DNA of 64,000 nt from Forficula auricularia (lineage: Eukaryota > Arthropoda > Insecta > Dermaptera > Forficulidae), in the NCBI GenBank assembly GCA_024734495.1, contig JALMQS010000225.1, positions 11,084,039-11,148,038 of the forward strand. Direction: 5' to 3'. The notes under the pieces are model-generated. The model saw only the letters and a list, made by a program, of their open reading frames with translations. It made no database searches and was not told the origin of the DNA. How positions within the stretch are numbered: position 1 is the first letter of the stretch; each line of letters opens with the position of its first letter. Shown piece after piece: positions 55,503 to 64,000 of this stretch. The translations under genes were made by a program, and so were the position numbers.

Positions 55503-58500
55503 CTGGAAATCAAAATTAAAATATTATCTAGGAGAAATTAAAAATACTTATGTATATGTTTTAAAATTAACACTACGAGAAAACCTTATACTTCTAATTT
55601 GATAATAATTTAATTTAATTTTTTGCGATTATTTACTAAAGTTGAATTCGCGCACTAAAAATAAACCCTACATTAATCAAGGCTATTGTAAATCTATATA
55701 AAAATAACACCTTACAAATAAAAATAAATAACAATGTGTCTGATCGGTTTGAAATCTCAAAAGGTCTCAGACAGGAATGTAGCCTATCGCCGGCTCTCTT
55801 CAAGATCTATTTGGATATAATTCTTCACGGGTGGTCAAGAAAGTGCAATAGCATGGGAATACAAATCGGAGTATGATTTCTACACTATTTTTTGAGGACG
55901 ACCAGCTGGTTATTGCAAATGATGAAATGGATCTTGACTACATGGTGAGGAAACTAAATGAGGCTTTTAACCAAGGGGGCTTAAAAATAAATTATAAAAA
56001 ACCTGAATATTTGTCTGTAGGAAATAATATGATATCGGACCTAATAGTGGAGGAAGGGAAGAAGTTTACGGGGGTTGAAAAATATAAATATTTGGGTGTA
56101 ATATTTAATAAAGATGGAAATAGCCGGATGGAAGTAAATGAAAGGATTATAAAGGGTAGAAAGATAACAAGGGCCTTACACTCAGTTTTATGGGACAAAA
56201 CGATTAGGTGATCCACAAAAATGAAAATCTATACCAGCCTCGTTCGTAGTGTTACTACCTATGGGGCTGAGGTATGGGATATCGGAGTTAGAAACCGAGG
56301 CCGACTTTTAGCCACTGAAATGGATTTCGTAAGAAGAAGTTGTGGGTTGACGAGAACCGATAGAGTTCGAAACGAAGAGATAAGAAGACGAATGAGCATG
56401 GAAGGGGATCTTATTGACGAAATCCAAAAAAAAACAATTAGTTTGGTTTGGACATGTAAAAAGGATGGATGAAGAACGAATCCCAAAAAAGGCTCTAGAA
56501 TGGATCCCCCCTGAAAGACGAAAAAGAGGTCGACCCAGCTCTTGGATGGACGAGGTGAACGAGCCTATGAGTTCCAGAAATCTCGAGATTGTGGATGTCT
56601 GGGACCGTGTAATTTGGAAATTGGGAACGGAGAAGCGTCGCCAGACTTAGAAATCCGGAAGAAGAAGAAGAAGAAGAAAGAATTCGTGCATCGCATTCAT
56701 CCGATAAATAGGTCTTTTGAAATTCTATGTATTTAAACATGTTATCCTGCCCATCCCCCCTCAATAGGAGCCCTATGTATGCGAGCCAGGCCTTCACTTG
56801 TTCGCTTTTTTCTTAAATACTTTCGGTAAATTCAATAAATTTACCCTAAATAAAACATCTCAAATATTTTATAATTTTTAACTATATCTCTTACAATCAC
56901 AAAATACAGCTCTAGAGAAATGATTTTTTTTAATGAATATAATAGATAAAATATCACAAAAAATGTTAAACCTTTTATCTGGATGTGTTTCGAACATACA
57001 GCTTACAAAATTCCATTATATTCCATGAATTGAAATGGTGGATATTTAAAAGATTTTTAACTTGGAATATTTTCTCTGAAATATGGTTTTATTTATTAAT
57101 ACCTACTATAATGAATTAATTATATACATATATCGTTTTTAATCAAGCATATCAAATTGAAGGAGACAATAAAAGAGTGTGTCTTCTGCTGGAAAAAAAA
57201 AATGTTTAATTTATTTATAACGAGACTATAGTTTTGAGGACTTTGTCCTCTTCATCATTCTATTACAATTGATTCACAGGATTTAATGTCAAAGGCAAAG
57301 CCTTCAAAACTAGTCTCGCTATAAATATGGTAAATTAAAAATGTATTTTTCTAGCAGAAGACACACTCTTTTATTGTTTCCTTCAATTTATAAAAATTCT
57401 ATTACTCTCGGCAAAAAGAAACTTTCAATTTAAACATATCAAACATAAATAATATTGAATGCAAAGATTTAAGCATCTTTTTGAGTAGTTTTTTTTTTTT
57501 TTTTTTAAGATGGAAATTATTTCAAAAATCATCTGATATTCAATGTAAAAATATTTTCTCTAAAATCCAGATTGGTCCTTAAAGTAAATTCATTTATTAA
57601 ATTATAGGTCTGGGTTGATTTTTGAAATAATTTCCATCTTTTTAACAAAAAGATGCTTAAATCTTTGCTTCCTACATTTGATTCAATCGCGAATCAAATG
57701 TAGGTGATTTTTGTCAAATATTAAGTGAAAATAATATCTGAACTTATATATTTTTAACTTGAAATAATGAAGTTAAATAAATTTTTAACCTTCTCATTAA
57801 TATATCAAAGAAAAATTAACATATTAACGAGAAAATTGTTTTGATTACGCTTTTAACAAGATATATATCGGCCCCTCACTGAAAACTTTTTTCAGTTTAG
57901 CCTGATTTTTTGCTTTTCCCTTCGAGTTGAAAAGAGTGAAGAATCTTTAGCTATAATTTTTATATATGTTGCATGTCAGAGATATGTTTGTCTTGAAGGT
58001 TTGGCTAGTTAGCGCTTGGGTTCGATTCCTAAGGGGACGAACCTCTCTGATATGCAATGTAAAAATATTTTCTCTAAAATCTATGATTGGTCCTTAAAGT
58101 AAATTCATTTATTAATAAATAATATTATTATATAAAAATTAATTTATTTTGAAACATCTTTTATATAGAGTAAATAAAAAAAAGAAACAATATTTACCCT
58201 ATGATTCGCATTGGATAAAGTAAAAGATTTAATATAAAACTTACTTTCCAAACATTTCTCCTTGTTCTATGGTATCTGGTAATTGCTTATTTAGTGTTTC
58301 GGGAAGGAAAAGGCCAGTAAAGCCTCCCAAAAGAACTAAGACGCCAAGGACGATTAGTGGCAGAGGAGTCCAAAAATCGGACTATAAAAAAAAAGTAAAT
58401 TATTAACCAAAAAACATTTTCATGAAAATTTATCTAATTTATTTTATAACACTGTTCGACAGAAATTTCCCCCCGTAAATCTAACAATGGATTCTGGTAG

Positions 58501-61500
58501 AGCTCTATACGCTGATTATCATGCAATTTCCCAATTTTTTAGAACACATCAGAGTTTTGAGATATTATGGGCCAAAATGACGAAAAAGGCCATTTTGACC
58601 TATTTTCTAGTCCCATTAAATATTAAACAGCAATATTTTAAATCAAAATATTTTGTTGACGTAATAGAGAACAGCTTCCTCTTTGATTTTCAAATTACCA
58701 TTTGTTTTTAGCTCAATTATAACTCGACTTATATCTAAAAAACTAAAACTACGTGATTTTAAAGGATAATAAACATAGATAAAAACATGAGTTTTTAGTC
58801 TTTTAGCTATAACTCGAGTTTTAATTGAGCTAAAAACAAGTGGTAATTTGAAAATTAAAGAGGAAGCTGTTTCCTATTACGGCATCAAAATATTTTGATT
58901 GCAAATATTGCTGTTTAATATCTAATGAAACTCCAAAATAGATCAAAATGACCTTTTTCGACATTTTGATCGATAATATCTCAAAACTCTGAATTGTTGT
59001 GAAAAATCGGGAAATTGCATGATAATCAGCGTAGAAAACTCTACTGGAATCTATTGTTAGGTTTACGTGGAGAAATTTTTGTTTAATTTTTGTCTAGCAG
59101 TGTTATTATATAACATAATTAAGATAATTAATTCTAAACGCGATTTTTTTTAATTCCGTGAATAAGATAATAATAAAATGAAGAAACAAGACAAATGCCA
59201 ATGAAATCAAAAAATGACACTATTGATCGCGTGATCGTTTCAAGAGCAAATAATTAATTTGCTTGATCGCGATTCTCTCCCTTGAGTCTTCGAGAGAGAT
59301 ATTTTTAATGTAGCACACACCTGTACTTCACTATTAGAGAGAACTACTAATTTCATAGCTTGCTTGCTTCCCCTGGCTGCGGCTTTGCTCTCGACAGACT
59401 ACATGGTTAATTGGTTGCCTAGCGAAGAGGCGTCTGCCACGTACTTTGGGTACTTCAGCATCCTTCATACGGTGGTGGTATACGATCACACAATTCTTGG
59501 AGAATAATAGGGATTGTTGATATCACATCTGCCCTGGAGGCTCAGGTAACGAACACATACTGCCTAACTAATATTAATTTGAGCTCTTATACCATTCAGA
59601 AACCCCTCATCTGAAATCAAACACTGTTTTCTTAACGATTATAATTAATTCAATTTATTGTCTATAGTAAACTATCGTTTACAATTATTGCACTGTTAGG
59701 TGTGCCCTCCGGTTGAAAATCCCTGACGATATCTGTCCCCGACGGTGTCTCAACCAGGATTGAGTACCTTAAGGCTAGTTTACACGACCTTAGTACTAAG
59801 CATTAGTACTAACCACTCGCACTAATTCTGTGTCGTGTAAACACACAATATAAGTGGTTAGTATTTGTAGAGTGGCAAGTGAGAGTGTATAGAAATGGTT
59901 TCTATTTACTAATGGCAAGTAGCACATACAGGGTGGGGCACAAAGATCTGCCACATTATGAAGTGGTATAAAAAATAAAAAAATTTAACTAAAAAAAACT
60001 GAATATATTTTTGAAAAGAACATAAATTAATTTTTTTTTAAATGTGTTTTAAACATTCAGACAAAAAAAGGGTCGTCAAAAATGAAAATTTTAGCCCTTT
60101 CGACCAAACTCAACCAAATTTTGTATACATATTCTAAACTAATCAAATTTTGTATACATAGTTTAGTCGAAAGGGCTAGAATTTTCATTCATTTAAAAAA
60201 AATTATTTTATGTTCTTTTCAAAGATTTATTCAGTTTTTTCTAATTAAATTTTTTCATTTTTTTATACCTCTTCAAAATGTGGTAGATCTTTATGCCCCA
60301 CCCTGTATTAATAAAAAATGAAATCAAAATTAATGAGAAAATAAATAATAACGGTCCTTGAGTTACATATATAACACACTGCCAAATACGAATATTTACC
60401 ATCCAACTGCCCGTATATGATAAATAATTGTCAATCTAGGGTTCCGACAAAGGGTATTATTTCTATTGGAATTATCATATTAGCTCTAAATGAAAATCTC
60501 TTTCAAAAGAGAACTCTATTCACATCCAATCATCACACAACGACATATTTCCGTTAAACCGCAACATACACACAAAATAATTTTTTTATTTTTCAAAATT
60601 AATTTTCTCAATTTTATTTTGAATTAATATACCTCTTAAACTTACCAATAATGTAATATGTGGAGATAAAATTCCTCCAATTCTAGCGAACATAGACGCT
60701 ACCCCTAAACAAACACTTCGAATCAATGTTGGAAATTGTTCTGCTGAAAAAATATATATTGTCCCATAACTAGCAGTAACTCCGAATTTCCCAAGCATAG
60801 CTAAAATGATAATCGCCCACTGATAGTCTGTTAAAAGAAAAATACAATTAAAAACAAACAAACAAACATCGCAATTAAATAATTATTATATTACCTTCAG
60901 GTACTATGCTTGTAAGAATTAATACGATTCCACCAAATAGCATGGAACCACAAAATGTAGGTTTACGTCCATATCTATTAATTGTAAGTAAAATCAATAT
61001 ATAACCGGGTATTTCCACGACTCCACTTATGAAAAAATTCACATAATCGTTACCACCAAGATTAGAAGTATTCCACGATAGACCATAATATGCAACACTA
61101 TTTGCAAACCTTAAAAAACAGAGAATTTTTATTTATAATATCAAATATACCTATACCTATTATAGAATCTCGTGTTGAAATTTTCACTAAATTTTGAGTT
61201 TATCTATATATATAGGTATTTAGAACCCAGCTACCATCACGATTTCACGATTTCTCTGACACTACTCGGTCTAAAAACTTAAAATTTAGTAAGAAGGCTA
61301 TTTTTAAGACAAAATATTTGCTAAAAACAGGTTTTAAAAATTTCAAAGTGGTGAAACATAGAAAAACACTAAAATCAGGGTTTCGTGACGATTTCTCCAG
61401 AACTACTGGCTATAGAAACTTGAATTTTGTTTTGTGATTAAGTAAGGCCTAAATGTCTACTAATAACATTGAGCCCTTGAAAATTGTATATATACACGTT

Positions 61501-62235
61501 TTCAGCAATTTTTTTAAAGTGTTCCCAATTGTTTATGAATTCGATGGTGATCTTACCCTAACTCCATTCAATTATTTTTAAGATTTCATACATTTTCATT
61601 TGTTCAGAATCTTATGAACCCCTAACACACCTTTCATTGACAATTACTTAAAAAACTATAAAGATATTCGATCCAAATTAAATTTCTGTAAGAGTTCTAT
61701 CTAAATAAACATTTGGCCATTTTATGAAAATCACTAAATTAACAAAAATCCCATTTTTTTTCTTTTTTCTAAGAGACCCCAGTATTTGATCAAATTAACC
61801 ATTCGATGGCATTATTATTTGCAAGAATAGAGCGATATGACGATTATGGTACTATTGTGGGCGAAAAATATACTGAATAAGAAGACAGATTTATTAAGTA
61901 AATTAACGTGAAAAAACCCATCTAAACTCAACAATATATCAATATTCAAAATGACATTTTGTGTGGATAAATAAAACGATTACACTCACCAGCAATAAAA
62001 AATATTTATAAGCTTATTTCTTAAATTAGGATATCTTAAAACAGAAAAAAAGCTATTTGGTGATGGGCCTCTCAGTTGTTGATTATTGCCATCTTCTTCT
62101 GGTTTTCGTATGGCTTTTTCAAGAAGTTCGGGTGGAATAGTTTTTCCATTTGCTTTTGCAGCTAATAATATGTTCTTACGAGCTTCGTCTGTACGACCTT
62201 GAGATATAAGCCATCGATTTGATTCTGGTACTAAC
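55391..62235 (-). CDS. SLC22-type organic ion transporter (3' part of gene)
   Basis: This is a major facilitator superfamily transporter of the SLC22 organic cation/carnitine/anion group, expected in the plasma membrane. Five exons are visible: 61990-62235, 60895-61109, 60646-60827, 58245-58381 and 55391-55502. Together they encode 296 aa plus stop, roughly the second half. Family signs in order are VPESNRWLISQGR, the long cytoplasmic loop, FYCWFANSVAYYGLSWNT, the MFS loop motif NRYGRKP, and FSAEQFPTLIRSVCLGVASM followed by ARIGGILSP. About six hydrophobic membrane segments follow the loop. The tail is charged and ends ESDEE. All introns are GT-AG with consistent phases. Upstream exons for helices 1-6 are not visible and must lie beyond 64000. 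Substrate cannot be predicted. Confidence 0.92.
55690..56681 (+). mobile_element. non-LTR retrotransposon fragment with a GAA-repeat tail
   Basis: Pieces read KGLRQECSLSPALFKIYLDI (RT motif 4), FFEDDQLVIANDEMDLDYM (the FADDQ active-site motif, altered to FEDDQ), KYKYLGVIFNKDGNSRMEV and QLVWFGHVKRMDEERIPKK. It ends ERRKRGRPSSWMDEV and a GAAGAAGAA tail (56657-56680). A stop at 56209 and a frameshift near 56430 show it is dead. It lies antisense in the last SLC22-like intron. RTE-like affinity is my inference. Confidence 0.87.
57157..57390. mobile_element. foldback with decayed hammerheads (family 2)
   Basis: TTGAAGGAGACAATAAAAGA at 57157 and its complement at 57390 bound the element. CTGCTGGAA and TTATAACGAGACTATAG match the copy at 20553. 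The right arm keeps only the 3' half of a hammerhead (57308-57333). Confidence 0.75.
57225..57266 (-). ncRNA. decayed hammerhead, family 2
   Basis: The core reads ATGATGA instead of CTGATGA, and CAAAAC instead of GAAAC. Stem II (GAGGAC/GTCCTC) is still perfect. It is probably inactive. Confidence 0.55.
57400..58240. other. SLC22-like intron; repeat fragments
   Basis: 57470-57670 is a foldback (ATGGAAATTATTTCAAAAAT and its complement). 57670-57870 matches 16950-17110. 57975-58050 carries a B-box-like GGGTTCGATTCC and GATATGCAATG like the SINE repeats at 15 and 16 kb. Confidence 0.5.
58245..58381 (-). CDS. SLC22-like exon (helix 12)
   Basis: The exon encodes WTPLPLIVLGVLVLLGGFTG, LFLPETLNKQLPDTIEQGE and MFGK. 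The LPET..K.LP pattern closing helix 12 is typical of SLC22. The donor is GTAAGT. Confidence 0.93.
58441..59110. mobile_element. 670-bp foldback in an SLC22-like intron
   Basis: The arms run from AACACTGTTCGACAGAAATT to its diverged complement near 59105. They include AATATTTTAAATCAAAATAT and TTTAGCTCAATTATAACTCG. The ACTG/CAGT ends could be transposon termini. No coding content is seen. Confidence 0.75.
59110..59920. other. intron sequence, no gene recognised
   Basis: 59290-59760 is GC-richer, with no motif I can name. 59775-59860 contains TAGTACTAA words repeated (CTTAGTACTAAGCATTAGTA). Confidence 0.4.
59929..60305. mobile_element. mariner-like palindromic MITE
   Basis: CAGGGTGGGGCACAAAGATC and its complement are the ends, with TA on both sides (59927-59928, 60306-60307) as expected for Tc1/mariner insertions. 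The arms pair over nearly their whole length. The centre holds GTATACA and TTCGACCAAACT palindromes. Confidence 0.8.
60646..60827 (-). CDS. SLC22-like exon (helices 10-11)
   Basis: The exon encodes DYQWAIIILAMLGKFGVT, SAEQFPTLIRSVCLGVASM and ARIGGILSPHITLL. This is the most characteristic SLC22 segment. The acceptor is TTAACAG and the donor GTAAGT. Confidence 0.95.
60895..61109 (-). CDS. SLC22-like exon (helices 7-9)
   Basis: The exon encodes FANSVAYYGLSWNT, VNFFISGVVEIPGYILI and NRYGRKPTFCGSMLFGG. The conserved inter-helix NRYGRKP motif marks the middle of the C-terminal half of MFS proteins. Confidence 0.93.
61110..61989. other. SLC22-like intron, no exon seen
   Basis: Two similar blocks around 61220-61330 and 61370-61500 (CGATTTCTCTGACACTACT and CGATTTCTCCAGAACTACT) may be a tandem duplication. 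Confidence 0.4.
61990..62235 (-). CDS. SLC22-like exon (cytoplasmic loop and helix 7 start)
   Basis: The exon runs from LVPESNRWLIS to LINIFYC. The acceptor is TTTTTAG and the donor GTGAGT. It holds the SLC22 loop (GRTDEARKN, AKANGK) and the start of helix 7. A split Trp codon (TG|G) joins the next exon. Confidence 0.92.
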
Positions 62236-62980
62236 CTAAAAATTTAATAAATGTTAAATCCAAGTAAGTTCACCAATAAACTTGATATATACATATATAT
62301 TATATTACGTATATATATTTCCTTCATATCACGGATTGTCCAGTTCTTTCCTTCTTGGAGGCAACCCGTACAACAATATTTTTTAATGATAGGGATGCAA
62401 AAAGGTGCAATACCTATAAGTCAGGATTGACTCTTGCATCCTAGAAAGAAAGAGTGGGTGAAAGAAATTTAGAAATATTCAAGGGTTGAATTGGAGTTAA
62501 AGATATATTTAGTGGAGGGTCTTAATGAATCTAAGGTGTTATGATTTGAGAACTATGGAAGCATTGAGTGAATTCCAGACCCTAGTCATAGGGAATTAAT
62601 TATTTGATTTCTATCTATTTTGACCTTTGTCTGTTAATATGGGGATTATTGATTTTATTTCATTTTAATATTTGCCCTTAAAGCAGTAAAATTGGAACGT
62701 TCTAGAATATGAAGCATAAGAGTACACCAATTTCAGGTCAAGTATTGATTTTTGGCTCTTTTCTGGATTTTTGGATTGCATCCAGGTTGGCAAAACAACA
62801 AGTAACTTGAAAATAAATAGTTTTAATTCTTGTTAAATTAGTAACTCCAAGGACGAATTCACACATGAAATGAGGTATGAAGAATCTATAATATAATGTA
62901 ACTAATGAAAAGTGATCAGTTGGAATTCACATTAAAAACTATAAACATAATAAAATAAATTTATTTTATTCAATAAATTT
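62236..62980. other. SLC22-like intron, no exon seen
   Basis: I searched the minus strand for helices 1-6 of the transporter and found none here. A short TA-rich microsatellite is near 62287-62320. Confidence 0.4.
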
Positions 62981-62989
62981 AGCATATCT

Positions 62990-63330
62990 TTTTTGTTAAT
63001 GAGTTTGAAATGTGGGTAATAGGCAATAGATGCATGCTTTTAAAGGCACCAAAACGCTGAGATCCTGAAGCGGCTGAACGCGAGTTCGCTCATAGTCAAA
63101 AAAAATAAAACTGAAATACTCGGAACATGCAATATGTGGATAAATATAGATATTTTTGTCCATCATCATGCAGGGGATGAGTGAAGGCCAACGAAGACCC
63201 GTCGTGGCTGAAGAAATCGCTAGATTGGTTTAGAAAGAGCAGCAAAATTAAGATCTCCAATCTCAGTAAGGTAGTGTTCCGATCCCAGACGTTAACACGT
63301 ACATCTCACTAAAATTAATTGAGGCGACCT
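62990..63330 (+). mobile_element. non-LTR retrotransposon fragment (C-terminal)
   Basis: Shifting frames read KKIKLKYSEHAICG, IIMQGMSEGQRRP and WLKKSLDWFRKSS. This is like the end of an insect LINE polymerase where a conserved QRRPG..SWL..L..W segment follows. It is heavily frameshifted. Confidence 0.6.
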
Positions 63331-63774
63331 AAACTTGAGATCAACTAACTCTTCTAGAAACACAACGAATTTTAAGGGATTGTCAGTAAAGGAAGAAACT
63401 GGTCAATAAAGGTTTAAATTAGTATTCATGTGTGTTTTTTTTTTTGTTATTTTTGAATAATCACCCTGAAGCAAATTTTTGAAAATTTGGACATTTAAAA
63501 TTTTTTTTAGCTTTCAGTTTCTTTATTTATTTTTCGTTATCCACTCTAGCCATATATCACAAGTAATGGCTTTTTTGTGACTTTGTGACTTCAACTAATA
63601 ATTTATATACAAGATTAAATAACAATTAATATAAAATTTAGTTGTAGAAATTATGAGGTTTATCATCATCAGCATAAAGTAATCAGTATTAAGACAGGTT
63701 TGATGAAACTACTGGCCTCCATTTGACTCTATCTCAATTCAATTTCTTCACTTCTTTACAAGTTCCACGTTATA

Positions 63775-63955
63775 TATCGTCGTCTTAGAGTGTAAACCTG
63801 CTAAATCCATTTTTTATAATATATGACATATTAATACTGTTTGAAAGAAAAAGAGAGCATCGTCCAAGTAAAACTGCTATTTAAAATTACAATTGTAATT
63901 TGTAGAAAAAAAATGTGAAAAATAGTTTCTTTCCATAACAACAATATTAAATTAT
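63775..63955. mobile_element. copy 2 of the 28125 MITE, truncated
   Basis: TATCGTCGTCTTAGAGTGTA and 160 further bases match copy 1 in reverse orientation. Similarity stops near 63955 without a second terminal repeat. Confidence 0.75.
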
Positions 63956-64000
63956 TTTGATTATTTATGTCCATCGATTAAATTAATAAGTTGTAAGGAA

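Noticed and set aside
1..64000. CRISPR array, bacterial operon or phage
   Set aside because: Introns, hAT/LINE/SINE repeats and mitochondrial targeting show a eukaryotic nuclear locus; no regularly spaced short repeats are present.

Overview
The window is AT-rich nuclear DNA of an animal, most likely an insect. Three genes have GT-AG introns and conserved exons on the minus strand. The rest is dominated by fossil transposons typical of arthropods: hAT and Tigger-type DNA transposons, non-LTR retrotransposons, tRNA-derived SINEs and many foldback MITEs. Species or order cannot be fixed from the sequence alone.

Genes. (1) 10063-10500: the first three coding exons of an SLC7-type amino-acid transporter light chain; the rest would lie to the left, outside the window or behind a very long intron. 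(2) 30823-49853: an apparently complete PDHA gene (pyruvate dehydrogenase E1 alpha), seven well-supported exons plus one 24-codon candidate exon, 399 or 423 aa. All inferred exon lengths are multiples of three. (3) 55391-62235: the last five exons of an SLC22-type organic ion transporter, whose 5' part lies beyond the right edge. No functional link between the three is evident beyond shared strand.

Repeat landscape. 1-10 kb: foldbacks, a Tigger remnant, and two hAT remnants, one with a perfect 8-bp target-site duplication (TSD). 11-32 kb: foldback elements, most of them carrying hammerhead ribozyme (HHR) motifs. 32-49 kb: PDHA introns filled with hAT, LINE, Helitron-like and SINE copies. 50-64 kb: LINE fragments, another HHR element and foldbacks inside and around the SLC22 gene.

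Main discovery. I find 18 hammerhead-like motifs, 13 with an intact CUGANGA...GAAA core, in at least seven sequence families and on both strands. Many sit as head-to-head inverted pairs inside foldbacks, so transcription of either strand would give an RNA with one ribozyme and a long hairpin. This resembles the hammerheads described in Penelope-like element pseudo-LTRs and in metazoan retrozymes, but no reverse transcriptase of that class is visible here. The elements therefore look non-autonomous.
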